DNA of 64,000 nucleotides from Bdellovibrionales bacterium. Its GTDB lineage: Bacteria > Bdellovibrionota > UBA1018 > CAIMNF01. Positions within the stretch are counted from its first letter, which is position 1, and each line of letters begins with the position of its first letter. The notes under the pieces are model-generated. The model was not told the origin of the DNA. It worked only from the letters and a program-made list of their open reading frames with translations, and did not search any database. The translations under genes and the position numbers were made by a program. Of this stretch, positions 52,989-62,504 are shown piece after piece. The DNA is taken from the NCBI GenBank assembly GCA_947502835.1, contig CANNBJ010000002.1, positions 62,001 through 126,000 on the forward strand. The letters run 5' to 3'.

Positions 52989-54098
52989 ATGAACCCCGGG
53001 GGATCCATGAAGAACCGAATGGAGAAAAAATACGGAGAGGCTCCGGAGAACGTGGTTCAGGCGGCTGCGATCCGGAGGCGCAAGGTGGAAAAGAAGGCGG
53101 AAGTCCCTCTTGCCCATGACGAATCGAATTGGCTTGTGTCGTATGCCGACATGATGACCCTTCTGTTCGGCTTCTTCGTCCTGCTGTACTCTTTCAGCCG
53201 GGTCGACGAAAAAAAGTTTGAGATCGTCCGGAAGGATGTGGCCCGCTATTTCGGCGGGCAAATCAAAATGAATCCGACCGTGAAAAAGCTCGAGGAGGAA
53301 GTCCAGGACATCATTTCGGCCTCGGGAATCGACAAGAAAACCCAGGTCGTGGCAAGGGACTCGGAACTCGAGCTTCGCTTCAACGGGAGCCTCCACTTTG
53401 TTCCTGGCACTGCGAAACTTGATAACAACTCGAACTTTCTGCTCTCCAAGCTCATTGATGCCGTAAAACAGCGGGTCAAGGCGGATTCGATCTCCGTGGA
53501 AGGACATACGGATGACAGCCCGATCCATTCGGAGGCCTTTCCTTCGAACTGGGAGTTGTCCTCTGCGCGAGCTTCTGCCGTGGTACGCGAGTTTGAAAAG
53601 TTTGGTTTTGACAGTACCAAGTTGACTGCGAAGGGATTTGGATCCGCAAGGCCCCTGGTTCCGAATCGGGACAGCAAGGGGGAGGTCATTCCCGAGAATC
53701 AGGAATCAAACCGCAGGGTGATCATCACAGTTGCCTTCCGACACGATGTTGAAGACGCGGTTCAGGCCATGAAAACCGGGGAGTTTGTTTCTGCCGATGT
53801 CCCCGAGAATCTCAAGAAGGAACCACTTGTCCATCCCGGTGAAGGTGAGTCGACGTGGAATGAAAAGATGAATCGGGAAATCGCCTCCACGGAGGAAAAA
53901 CTGAAACTTGCGGAGGAGCGCCTTCGTGATACCGATGAGCGCGCCCGCGCCGCCAAGACACTGGCTGAGATGCAGGGCAAACTCAAGCAGGTGGAAAAGC
54001 AGATTCAAACCTCGGAAAAGGAAACCGAAAAATACCTCGGCATCACCGAATCCAACAAAGCCTCCCGCTATCCTGCCTCGAAGCGCAGGAAACCCTAA
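52989..54098 (+). CDS. motB: Flagellar-type stator protein MotB with C-terminal coiled coil
   Basis: 369 residues. One membrane helix with the ion-carrying Asp (NWLVSYADMMTLLFGFFVLLYSF, near 46-68), then a plug and an OmpA-type peptidoglycan domain (EGHTDDSPIHSEAFPSNWEL near 171; FGSARPLVPNRDS). A C-terminal extension of about 85 residues (285-369) is charged coiled coil (EEKLKLAEERLRDTDERARA), longer than in normal MotB. The ATG at 52989 follows AAGGA directly; ATG 53007 with GGGGGA is an alternative. Separated from motA by three bases. Confidence 0.93.
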   Translation: MNPGGSMKNRMEKKYGEAPENVVQAAAIRRRKVEKKAEVPLAHDESNWLVSYADMMTLLFGFFVLLYSFSRVDEKKFEIVRKDVARYFGGQIKMNPTVKKLEEEVQDIISASGIDKKTQVVARDSELELRFNGSLHFVPGTAKLDNNSNFLLSKLIDAVKQRVKADSISVEGHTDDSPIHSEAFPSNWELSSARASAVVREFEKFGFDSTKLTAKGFGSARPLVPNRDSKGEVIPENQESNRRVIITVAFRHDVEDAVQAMKTGEFVSADVPENLKKEPLVHPGEGESTWNEKMNREIASTEEKLKLAEERLRDTDERARAAKTLAEMQGKLKQVEKQIQTSEKETEKYLGITESNKASRYPASKRRKP

Positions 54099-54143
54099 AG
54101 TACCGAAGGTCTTTGGACGATAGGCCGTCAGGAGGCTTTGATC

Positions 54144-55022
54144 ATGATGAATATCCACCGGGTACCCGGTCTTGCGCTGGCTTTGGCCCTACTCGTTTCG
54201 GGATGCGCAACCCGCTATACCGTCAAAACCTATCCTGCAGGCGCTCAAGTCTACACGCGCGATTTGAATTCCAATGAGAAAAAGCTCGTGGGTGTGAGCC
54301 CGGTTGAGATCGAAGGAGAGGCCAAACTCGGAGATGTTTTTTTTCTCGTTGTGGAGAAGCAGAACTATCGACCCAAGGAAATCCTGGTCCGTGCATCCGA
54401 GGGAGAGACCCTCGCCATTTCTGCGAAACTTGATCCCATGACCCAAGAGGAAATGGAGAACGCAAACAAGCTTGCAAAAAAAGAGGACGACAAGAAAGAG
54501 CCCCAACAACCACCACAGGATCCAAAGAAAAAGAAAGACAAGGATCTTGAAGAGTTGATCGAGGAGCTGAAGCTTCGCGTGGCTCTTCTTGAGAACACCA
54601 CAAGTTTCTACAAGGATGCCATGTTCTCCGCTCGGTTTGCTGGGAATGGTCAGGCCAAGTTTGATCGCGACCGCAACGACAAAGTCATCGACAACATGTT
54701 TCAGGCCCAACAAGCGATCGCGGCCAAGGATTTCACTCGTGCGAACAAGCTGATTGACGATGCAATTGAGAAGGATGAGTACCTTGCGCAAGCATGGTTG
54801 CTGAAGGGGTCTCTCCGGTACCTTCAAAATGACTTCCAGGGAGCGAAAGCCGCTTGGGAGCGTTGTTTGAAGATCGACCCGTATGACAAGGTCGCCTACA
54901 ACTATCTTGGCCGCGTGTATGAGAAGCTCGGCTTGCCGAGGCTCGATCGGCCTGCGGCAGCGCTTCGATACCCTGCTTCGACCGTGGAGATTGAGAAAAA
55001 GTCCCAAAAAACAAAGCCCTGA
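54144..55022 (+). CDS. PEGA/TPR lipoprotein
   Basis: About 292 residues. GGAGG eight bases upstream of the ATG. Lipobox LVSGC at about 20-24, then a PEGA-like beta domain (YTVKTYPAGAQVYTRDL to LDPM, 27-100), a Lys/Glu/Pro-rich linker with PQQPPQDPKKKKDKD, a coiled coil (LEELIEELKLRVALLENT), and TPR repeats near 190-270 (AQAWLLKGSLRYLQNDFQGAKAAWERCL). It follows motB by 45 bases, so it is probably part of that operon and may scaffold the motor in the envelope, as PEGA/TPR proteins do in some gliding systems (inference). Confidence 0.82.
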   Translation: MMNIHRVPGLALALALLVSGCATRYTVKTYPAGAQVYTRDLNSNEKKLVGVSPVEIEGEAKLGDVFFLVVEKQNYRPKEILVRASEGETLAISAKLDPMTQEEMENANKLAKKEDDKKEPQQPPQDPKKKKDKDLEELIEELKLRVALLENTTSFYKDAMFSARFAGNGQAKFDRDRNDKVIDNMFQAQQAIAAKDFTRANKLIDDAIEKDEYLAQAWLLKGSLRYLQNDFQGAKAAWERCLKIDPYDKVAYNYLGRVYEKLGLPRLDRPAAALRYPASTVEIEKKSQKTKP

Positions 55023-55040
55023 ATATTTAAACAGGCATAA

Positions 55041-55069
55041 TTGACAAATTCGGTTCCAGCCGCTAGCGT
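55041..55069 (+). promoter_or_regulatory. Sigma-70-like promoter
   Basis: TTGACA, 17 bases, TAGCGT, between the lipoprotein stop and the 55091 gene. The -35 box is perfect and the -10 box weak; it may drive the last three genes independently of sigma-28. Confidence 0.4.
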
Positions 55070-55090
55070 GCCTCGGCAGGGCGGTCCCGG

Positions 55091-56983
55091 ATGTTGCGAT
55101 TTTTATTCTTGTTTTTGCTTTTCAACCCCACACTCTCCCGGGCCGCGAAGGATGCGGCAAGCATCCCCCAGGATGAGGCCCGGAGCGCTCCGGCCATTGA
55201 CCTTCTGATGGAAGGAGAACCCGTGGATCGGGATCATCTCCTCGACCTCATCCGCCGGAATCGCATCGACTCTTCCACACTTGAGCCGCAAACAAGCCGC
55301 ATCTATCGGGGCGGCAGCTTGAGCCCCGTTGAGATTCCGGATTTGCCCTATCCCGGAGCGACACTCTCCTCCGCCCCTGACGCAGTTGTGTTCGATTCCT
55401 TCCTGCCGGGCACCTCGGGCCTCGTTCGAGCGCGCGTGAAAGCCGTGTCCGATCCCGGAGCCATGTTTCAAATGAATCTGAGTCTGGACACGCATGCGGC
55501 CCTTGCGAGAAACGCCCTCCTCAGAAAACTCGGCTACGCCATCCCTTCCCCGAAATACTATTCCCGACTTCGTGTCCGCTTTTCCTCGGTGGAGGAACGT
55601 GACCGATTCCTGGATCGCCTCTCAAGTGACACCTTGACGGCCCGAAGCCGCTGGATTCCGGAAAGCGAACCTGTTTCAGCCACCGATCCCTCGGTGGTCC
55701 TGCAGGACCTTGTTCTTGAGCCTGCATGGATTGAAGTTCCACCGCTCCACTGGGGGATCCTCACTGCGGAGGCGCTCAATTCGAGGCGCTCCCTCCGGGC
55801 GGTACTCGTTCCCCTCACGCTTCTCGAAATTCCGGAGAGTGTGAACCTCTTTTCCTTTGAACCCGCAAAGATCTTCAACGAGAGCCTCGTATTCAAGCGG
55901 CCGGGAGCAGAGGCATTCCAGAATGAAACGACCGTCGGCGATGCCCGATGGATTGCGAGAAAAATCGGAACCCTTTCAAGGAAGGACTGGGAGGAAATCA
56001 TCCGTGCCGGACATTATCCCGGGGACATCTCCGCACTGATTCTCGAAAAAACCCTTGCCCGGGTGAACCGCCTGATGGAGCTCCTGTCTCTTCGGGAGTT
56101 TCAGGCGTTCAAGTACGATTCCCATTTGACCCTCGGCTCGGTCATCAACGGAAAAGCGACACGTGAAAAAGTGGATGGCTATGCTCTTCGATTCACCTAT
56201 GGCGATCCGAAGAACCCCCTCCGCACCTCGGAACTTGCCCGGTTCCTCGGAGTCACCGCGCTCAATGCGGCCCTGAATTTCGGTCTCGAGCAGGCAAACA
56301 GGGCATTGCAGTTCCAGACCCCGGCTGACCGGATTGATGACCATCGCGAAAAGACTCTCGCCCGTGCACTGGAGCATTACCAGAATCATCCGAATGAGCC
56401 GTTCGTTCAACCCTTCGAGGTCTGGGGCGGGCCCGTCGGGGGCATGAATCTGAATGCCTCCCGGAACGTCATGACGGGCACCTATTACGGATCGGAAAGT
56501 CAGATCCAACTTGTCGATGCATTCTCGATTGCGGCAGATGTCGGAGGATTCTTCGGGGTCTCCGGGATTCCGAAAGTTGGTGTTGCGGGGATCCCGGGAA
56601 TCCAAGCAAGCCGCAATTACGTTCACGTGAAGCCGCTCCCCGATCTTAAAACCGCATGGAAAACCAACTGGGCAAATGTGCTGGTTCCCGGTTTCATGGT
56701 TCACCTTTCGCGGATCCTGAAAGGAGAGGCGGATCAAGACGCAACGTCCGCTGTAAAGGAATTCCTTGAAGCCATGAATCCGGGCGAGCTTTTCATCGTC
56801 ACGGATTCCCTTCTCGGTGCGGGCTCCGTTTCGGTCCAAGTCCCCATCGGAGCCCTGATCGGGTTCCTTCCCTCGTTCGGGGCCCTCGAGGGGTCGGCGT
56901 CCATGGGTGGAAGCTATGGTGTTCTTTCCCGAACCACCATCACGCGCACCGAGGACGGAATCCAGTTTACCTTCAACGTGTGA
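55091..56983 (+). CDS. Large exported protein, unrecognised family
   Basis: 630 residues with a signal peptide (LRFLFLFLLFNPTLSRA). No domain recognised. The N-terminal 200 residues are Arg/Asp-rich with RLRVRFSSVEERDRFLDRL, resembling a serpin- or inhibitor-I9-like propeptide strand pattern (weak). Later parts include a run of helices (RNRIDSS, LEHYQNHPNEPF) and a beta-rich C-terminus (GALIGFLPSFGALEGSASMGGSYGVLS). The stop overlaps the next start as GTGA, so this and the following two genes are translated as a unit that ends with a subtilase. It might be a chaperone, substrate or inhibitor of that protease (inference). Confidence 0.7.
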   Translation: MLRFLFLFLLFNPTLSRAAKDAASIPQDEARSAPAIDLLMEGEPVDRDHLLDLIRRNRIDSSTLEPQTSRIYRGGSLSPVEIPDLPYPGATLSSAPDAVVFDSFLPGTSGLVRARVKAVSDPGAMFQMNLSLDTHAALARNALLRKLGYAIPSPKYYSRLRVRFSSVEERDRFLDRLSSDTLTARSRWIPESEPVSATDPSVVLQDLVLEPAWIEVPPLHWGILTAEALNSRRSLRAVLVPLTLLEIPESVNLFSFEPAKIFNESLVFKRPGAEAFQNETTVGDARWIARKIGTLSRKDWEEIIRAGHYPGDISALILEKTLARVNRLMELLSLREFQAFKYDSHLTLGSVINGKATREKVDGYALRFTYGDPKNPLRTSELARFLGVTALNAALNFGLEQANRALQFQTPADRIDDHREKTLARALEHYQNHPNEPFVQPFEVWGGPVGGMNLNASRNVMTGTYYGSESQIQLVDAFSIAADVGGFFGVSGIPKVGVAGIPGIQASRNYVHVKPLPDLKTAWKTNWANVLVPGFMVHLSRILKGEADQDATSAVKEFLEAMNPGELFIVTDSLLGAGSVSVQVPIGALIGFLPSFGALEGSASMGGSYGVLSRTTITRTEDGIQFTFNV

Positions 56984-58338
56984 AGAACGGATCCCTGGAG
57001 CTGCAGGCGGATTCCCGGTTTGTCATTCGCCTGTTCGAGGCCGCACAAAGCATCTATTCCGGGAAGGCTCATACCGAAGCGTACGTGCTGCCTGAAAAGT
57101 TTGATACCGAAGAGCAGGGAAGAACCCTTCAAAGGGACTTGAAGAAGATCCTGGTTTGGAATCTCACGGATGACCTTCGTGAGGATTTCGATCCCTATGT
57201 CCTCGATCACCGAACACGCGGCAAACGCCTGCGATTTGGAATCGGACCCTTCTCTTGGGTGCGCCGACACAATTTTCATCGCATTGAAATCACTCCACCC
57301 GCGGATCCTCAGGGTCGTTACCGTCCCGAGGACCACCAGCGCACCGTGGTCGAAGGTCAACTCACCCGAATCCTCGGGACCGACCCCTGGGGCTTTCTCG
57401 GAAGCGCAGCCCGTGCACTTGAACCGCTACTTGACCTTGGTTCCGGATTCAAGGGCGATGATCCATCTTCCAACTTCCTCGGGAAATCGCGCTCCTTTCT
57501 CGTCAATACCCAGATTGAAACCACTCCCGGGAAAACCGAGGCACCTTTCATGAAGATTGAACGCGCCTATACGGGTTGGTCCCTTCGGAAAAACCGGCTG
57601 CTCAGACTGATTCGCAACCTTTCGTCTGAAGTTGCCCAGCACCAACCCGGTTCGTCCCTGATCAATCCCGATGAGTTTTCCCAAACCCGAAAAATCCAGG
57701 CCTATCGTCTCGGCTGGAGTCTTTTGGTCTATCCAAAGGGGATTGATCGCCTGATTGAAATCCTCGACAGTCGAAAAACAGGGACCCTTCACGCGCAAAA
57801 CCTTCTGATTTCGCAAATGGGAAGGGAAGCCTATCACAAGTACTGTGAGGCGCGAGGCCTCAAGGAGGTTGCTTTTCGCGTCTCCCTCTCAAGAAATGAT
57901 CTCGATCTGCACTACGGGACGATCCTGGAATCTTCGCGGGGGGAGACCACCTACCTTGGCTGTGTGACCCCCTTCATGCTTGAGATCTACAATCTTCGCT
58001 CGAGATTCCAAAGCGGCAAGTCCCCCCTCTTCATGCCTGCAGGGGATGAGGACCGGACAAAGGAGAAAATCCGCATCCTGAACCGGATTGCCTCCGCCCT
58101 CTCAAGAACAGGGGACGCGGGGGATTTGATCAGTCTCGTCGGGCGCGAGAACTCTTTCTTTCAGGCCCGTGTCAGCGGGTATCGGACCCGTGATGAGAAT
58201 GGCGACTCCGACTATTTCTCCAACACCATCGGACTCATCGATCAGGAGATCCTGACTGGACCTTTGTCCGACATCGCAGCAAGCAGCAGGATTTCGAGCA
58301 ATGAGATCGAGGCGAGGTACCTTTCGAATGGCTATTGA
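56980..58338 (+). CDS. Large protein, unrecognised family
   Basis: 452 residues, starting at a GTG that overlaps the previous stop. No signal peptide at the annotated start and no domain recognised. The sequence is rich in Arg/Asp/Glu with segments such as HNFHRIEITPPADPQGRYRP and LRFGIGPFSWVR, and a helical middle (RKNRLLRLIRNLSSEVAQ). It contains no catalytic signature I can name. If the previous product is exported, this one may be read as a separate polypeptide that meets it only through context. The end overlaps the subtilase start by 11 bases. Confidence 0.65.
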   Translation: MKNGSLELQADSRFVIRLFEAAQSIYSGKAHTEAYVLPEKFDTEEQGRTLQRDLKKILVWNLTDDLREDFDPYVLDHRTRGKRLRFGIGPFSWVRRHNFHRIEITPPADPQGRYRPEDHQRTVVEGQLTRILGTDPWGFLGSAARALEPLLDLGSGFKGDDPSSNFLGKSRSFLVNTQIETTPGKTEAPFMKIERAYTGWSLRKNRLLRLIRNLSSEVAQHQPGSSLINPDEFSQTRKIQAYRLGWSLLVYPKGIDRLIEILDSRKTGTLHAQNLLISQMGREAYHKYCEARGLKEVAFRVSLSRNDLDLHYGTILESSRGETTYLGCVTPFMLEIYNLRSRFQSGKSPLFMPAGDEDRTKEKIRILNRIASALSRTGDAGDLISLVGRENSFFQARVSGYRTRDENGDSDYFSNTIGLIDQEILTGPLSDIAASSRISSNEIEARYLSNGY

Positions 58339-61024
58339 TCTCCGGTCGATCCTTCTGCTTCTTCTTCCACTTGCCGCCCAGGCCACGGATCTCTCCGGCC
58401 TTTCATGGGGACTTCATAACGCGGGAGAAAGCCAGCAGATCCTGATCGATCATTACACCTCGGGCGTGATCCAGGGAGTTGCGGGTGAGGACATTCGTCC
58501 GATCCGGGCGGACTCCTTGCCCCGGATTCCGGTCGTGGTTGCGGTTCTCGATACCGGTGTCGATGAGTCCCATCCCGCGCTCTCGGGGTCCCTGGTGCTT
58601 CCGGGCTTCAATGCAATCGACGGCTCCTCGAAAGTCAAGGACTCCCACGGACATGGCACCCACGTCTCCGGTATCATTGCCGGCAGGCGAACCGATCGGG
58701 GTTTTGAAGGTGTCTCCCGAAATGCCCTCATTCTTCCGATCCGTGTGATTCAAAGCGGAACGAATGCTCCGATCCGCCCTCAGGAGCTTGAGGGAGCAGC
58801 GGGAACCGCTCTCACGGAAAATGTGGCAAAGGGAATCCATCATGCCATTGAGCGCGGAGCACGCATCATCCACCTCTCCCTTGCTTGGCCCGCTTCGATT
58901 CGAAGCAAAAGCGTGGATGATTCAATCGCGCTTGCGGAGAAAAAAGGCGTTCTGGTCGTTGCATCGGCCGGGAACGATTCGACACAAGCCATGGTGTACC
59001 CCTGCTTGTATGCGAGTGTGATTTGTGTGGGCGCACACGGCCCGGATGGCGCGTTCACGCATTTCTCGAATCATGGACCGATGGTGGACATTCTGGCTCC
59101 CGGAGTTTCGATTTTAAGTGCATGGCCCCTCTCAAAGAACCCCGTCATGTTCGCAGGACAAACCGGATATGAGTTCCGAAACGGCACATCGATGGCCGCC
59201 CCTTTTGTCACAGGAGCTCTTGCGGAATTGATCTCGCTCGGGATTCCTCCAAACGAAGCAAAAAACCGGCTCTTCCTTTCTTCACGATCCACCCGCACGA
59301 CATCCCTCTTTCGCACTGAACTCGGGAGATTGTCCGGCGAACGGCCGGATCCCGTCCGAAAGCAGAGTCGTTTCGGCAACCTGGATCTGGAGCGCGCAGT
59401 GTCCCTGAAACCGGCGCCCCTGATTGTCCCTGCAAGGAAAGATCCGGTTTCAGTCGACTGGCGTGGCAAAAGTCGAACCGAATCCCTCGTGATCCCTTGG
59501 ATCAACCTCTGGACGGAGGCTCACGATGTTGAAATCCTCGTTGCCGGGAGGCGTTTTCCATTCAAGCGGATCAGGACAGGAGAGCGGGTTCGGGTGTCTT
59601 TGGACATTCCCGTTTCAAAGGATTCCGAGTCCCAATTGCTTCTGCCGGCGAAAGTCATGATCAAGGGACGGGAGGAGGTCACATTTTCGATTCCCGTCTC
59701 CCTAGTGCACGTGATTGAAGAGAATGCGATTCCGGACGCGGCGATCATCCATGCGTTTCCGGATTTCCGGCCCACGGAAACCATGAGTATTCGTTCCGTG
59801 ATTCCCGTGGCACCGCTGACTACTCACGGACACCTCTTTCTCGAAGATGAGTCATCAGGACTCAAGGCACATCTCCTTGCCAAGGGAAACCGTCCTCGAA
59901 GTGCTCTTTTGAAGGGTCGCAGATCCGCGGATCTTCTGAATTGGTACGCGCTTCCCGATGGCAGCTTCCAGGCTCTTTTTGCGATCGAGAGCGATGCAGA
60001 CTCGAGACCCTTCTTTCAGTTTGTCCGCCTAGATCCGGAGTTGCGGGAAGTCGGGGAGACGAAACTGGGCACAGAAACGACCGTATTCCCCGAGAACTTC
60101 CGATTCGTCCTTTCAGACGGAGCATACCTCCCTCACTTCATCTCACACGGATTCACACCGAAACCGGATCTCCCCCCCTTTGATCCCTGGAACCCCGAGT
60201 TCCGCGACGAGAGGCGGATGAGGTTCTACCGGCTCGGGTCGGACGGCCTGCGAGTGATTCCCCTTGAGGCGTCGGAGACTCCTCTTTTGTTTCTCGGGAG
60301 CGATTCCGTGATCGTCTCCTCGGGATCCGGGTACCTTCAAACCTACAGAATCCTCACCTTCAAGGATGGCCGTGTCCTGGAACGCAAGGACCTAGAGCTC
60401 CCCGCTTATCGACTGCTCGCAGGTCTTGTCGAAACACGACCTGCCATTCCTCTCGACGGCTCGTCCCCGGATCGGCTTTTCCTTGTCGGGCGTTCCTCTC
60501 CCGGCAACCTCAGGATTTCAAGCATTTCCAGAAACTCTCCCGGGACTTTTGGAACGGACCGGATCCTGGCTGCCCCATCCTCTCTTGATTCCCTGATGGG
60601 CGTTGCCGGCGTTTTCATGGACGGAGGAAAAGCATCCTTCTTTGCCGAATCCCATTACGATCTGATCTATCTTCCCGCAGACGGCACTCGCCCCTTTTCG
60701 AGTTCACTGAACCGCTACAGCTACATTCCCTCCATGATCACCTCGAAGAATCTCTTTCCCGTTCCGGTGGCCCAGGGCTACGGCAAACCATCGCTCCCCG
60801 GGATCTATTCCCCGGCAAGCCTGCTTACGGACCAGATCTCGGAAATCAGGATCGCGGATCCGGATGCCCGAAGAATCCTGACTCCGCTGGAGTTCAGAAT
60901 GAGGGCCGGAGGCTCTTGTCGCAGTATCGGAAATCTCCTTCCCGATGAAAGCGGAGGCGAATCAAGAATCGCATTTTGGTGCGGCGAGAAGCTGGTTGAA
61001 ATTCCGATCAGAATTCGCGAGTGA
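58328..61024 (+). CDS. Secreted subtilisin-like serine protease (S8)
   Basis: 898 residues from the ATG at 58328 with a signal peptide (LRSILLLLLPLAAQAT). The catalytic triad is intact: Asp in VVAVLDTGVDESHP near 73, His in DSHGHGTHVSGIIAG near 108, Ser in FRNGTSMAAPFVTGA near 287, and the oxyanion Asn in VVASAGNDST near 213. There is almost no propeptide between signal and domain. The last 550 residues are beta-rich with repeated hydrophobic strands and may form a propeller or adhesive domain. Last gene of the run 55091-61024; in a predator such proteases would attack prey or process the neighbouring proteins (inference). The 3' end overlaps hutH by 17 bases. Confidence 0.92.
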   Translation: MAIDLRSILLLLLPLAAQATDLSGLSWGLHNAGESQQILIDHYTSGVIQGVAGEDIRPIRADSLPRIPVVVAVLDTGVDESHPALSGSLVLPGFNAIDGSSKVKDSHGHGTHVSGIIAGRRTDRGFEGVSRNALILPIRVIQSGTNAPIRPQELEGAAGTALTENVAKGIHHAIERGARIIHLSLAWPASIRSKSVDDSIALAEKKGVLVVASAGNDSTQAMVYPCLYASVICVGAHGPDGAFTHFSNHGPMVDILAPGVSILSAWPLSKNPVMFAGQTGYEFRNGTSMAAPFVTGALAELISLGIPPNEAKNRLFLSSRSTRTTSLFRTELGRLSGERPDPVRKQSRFGNLDLERAVSLKPAPLIVPARKDPVSVDWRGKSRTESLVIPWINLWTEAHDVEILVAGRRFPFKRIRTGERVRVSLDIPVSKDSESQLLLPAKVMIKGREEVTFSIPVSLVHVIEENAIPDAAIIHAFPDFRPTETMSIRSVIPVAPLTTHGHLFLEDESSGLKAHLLAKGNRPRSALLKGRRSADLLNWYALPDGSFQALFAIESDADSRPFFQFVRLDPELREVGETKLGTETTVFPENFRFVLSDGAYLPHFISHGFTPKPDLPPFDPWNPEFRDERRMRFYRLGSDGLRVIPLEASETPLLFLGSDSVIVSSGSGYLQTYRILTFKDGRVLERKDLELPAYRLLAGLVETRPAIPLDGSSPDRLFLVGRSSPGNLRISSISRNSPGTFGTDRILAAPSSLDSLMGVAGVFMDGGKASFFAESHYDLIYLPADGTRPFSSSLNRYSYIPSMITSKNLFPVPVAQGYGKPSLPGIYSPASLLTDQISEIRIADPDARRILTPLEFRMRAGGSCRSIGNLLPDESGGESRIAFWCGEKLVEIPIRIRE

Positions 61025-62504
61025 GGGTTTCGATCTTTGCAATGGCCTCATAGAAAGGCGCATCCTCTTCAAAAAAAGGCACCTGCGAACGGATTCGCGC
61101 TTTGACTTTTTCGAGCTTCGATGTCGTCTTGAGGGGGGAAAGCAGATCGAGCCCCTGCGCACCCGCAAGCAACTCCATCGAGAGCACCCGTCTCACGTTG
61201 GTGATCACCTTCAGGCACTTTCGTGCGGCCCACGCACCCATGCTGACATGGTCCTCCTTGTCGGCGGAGGTGGGAATCGTATCCACCGAAGCCGGATGAC
61301 AAAGGGTTTTGTTCTCACTCACAATGCTTGCCGCTGCGACCTGCACAATCATGAAGCCGCTGTTGATTCCCGACTTTCTCATCAGGAAAGCAGGGAGATC
61401 GGAAATGGCCGGATTGATCAGCTTTTCAATCCTCTGCTCGGAAATCGAGCCGATCTCGGCCATGGCAATGGCGAGATAGTCCATGGCAAGCGCGAGGTAC
61501 TGTCCATGGAAATTCCCTCCGCTCAGAATCCTGTCGTCATCGACAAAAACAAGGGGATTGTCGGTCACGGAGTTGATCTCGCGCTCGACAATCCCGCGCA
61601 CGAAGCGAACGGTGTCGAGAGTCGCGCCATGGACCTGCGGAATGCATCGCAGGGAATAGGGATCTTGAACCTTGCCGCAGCCTTCATGACTCTTGGCAAT
61701 CTGGCTCTTGCCCGGGTGGGAGAGCAATTCACGGAACTGCGAGGCCACTTCCACCTGTCCCGGATGGGGTCTGACCGAGTGGATTCTTTCATCAAACGCA
61801 GTTGTCGTCCCCCGAAGCGCCTCGAGAGTCATCGCTCCCGAGTGGAGCGCCACCCTCAACAGCTGCTCAGACTCGATCACCGCAAAGACTGCAAGGGCCG
61901 CCATGAACTGGGTCCCGTTGATCAATGCAAGACCTTCCTTTGGACCAAGGACCACAGGCTTCAACTTCCTCATTTTGAGCGCGCGCGATCCATCCACCCA
62001 CTCTCCATCCACCAAAGCCCTGCCTTCGCCAATCAACACGAGGGCGAGATGCGCAAGCGGGGAGAGGTCACCGCTCGCCCCCACACTTCCCTGCTCGGGA
62101 ATGTAGGGAATGATGTCGTGATTCAAAAGATCCAGGAGACCGTTCACCACAGGGAGACTCACGCCTGAGTTTCCCTGCGTAAGAGTTGCCGCACGAAGAA
62201 GCACCATTGCCCGTACGAGCCCGGGTTCCAACGGATCCCCGGTTCCCACGGCGTGGGACCGGAGCAAATTGACCTGGAGTCGGGCAAGATCCTTTTCCTC
62301 AATCCGAACATTCGACAGCAATCCGAAACCGGTATTCACTCCATAGATGGTTTCACCCGAGACCGCCTTCTTCAGGAGATAGCGGTTTGCCTTCTCGATT
62401 CTTTTGATGGCCGAATGGGCAAGCCGCACCCTCACGCCTCCTCCGGAGATCCGATGCACATCCTCCAGAGTCAACTCCGATTTGCCGAGCTCAAATGTTC
62501 TCAT
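61008..62504 (-). CDS. hutH: Histidine ammonia-lyase
   Basis: A 498-residue MIO-dependent lyase converting histidine to urocanate and ammonia. The MIO tripeptide Ala-Ser-Gly is in GSVGASGDLSPLAH near 143; YGVNTGFG near 53, LRSHAVGTGDPL near 80, FLINGTQ-type motif LALINGTQFMA near 190, and the PQVHGA/LSGGNFHG segments are present. The start is the ATG at 62504, which shares bases with the rpe stop (ATGA); the ORF extends upstream into rpe but without conserved sequence. The first step of the Hut pathway, whose HutG-like enzyme is at 1444-2334. Close coupling to rpe and fmt is unusual. Confidence 0.95.
   Translation of the reverse strand: MRTFELGKSELTLEDVHRISGGGVRVRLAHSAIKRIEKANRYLLKKAVSGETIYGVNTGFGLLSNVRIEEKDLARLQVNLLRSHAVGTGDPLEPGLVRAMVLLRAATLTQGNSGVSLPVVNGLLDLLNHDIIPYIPEQGSVGASGDLSPLAHLALVLIGEGRALVDGEWVDGSRALKMRKLKPVVLGPKEGLALINGTQFMAALAVFAVIESEQLLRVALHSGAMTLEALRGTTTAFDERIHSVRPHPGQVEVASQFRELLSHPGKSQIAKSHEGCGKVQDPYSLRCIPQVHGATLDTVRFVRGIVEREINSVTDNPLVFVDDDRILSGGNFHGQYLALAMDYLAIAMAEIGSISEQRIEKLINPAISDLPAFLMRKSGINSGFMIVQVAAASIVSENKTLCHPASVDTIPTSADKEDHVSMGAWAARKCLKVITNVRRVLSMELLAGAQGLDLLSPLKTTSKLEKVKARIRSQVPFFEEDAPFYEAIAKIETLTREF

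Noticed and set aside
52173-54098. Zorya-type anti-phage ZorA/ZorB
   Set aside because: The MotA and MotB proteins are of normal flagellar type and length, without the long ZorA tail, and no zorC/zorD/zorE nuclease or helicase is near.
55091-58338. Possible single protein broken by a frameshift (55091 and 56980 genes)
   Set aside because: The first product ends in a complete beta-rich domain and the GTGA overlap is a common coupling form, also seen elsewhere in the window as ATGA; two proteins are more likely.
60945-62168. 407-residue plus-strand ORF
   Set aside because: Antisense to hutH, Arg/His-rich, no Shine-Dalgarno and no family pattern; a shadow of the strongly conserved hutH frame.
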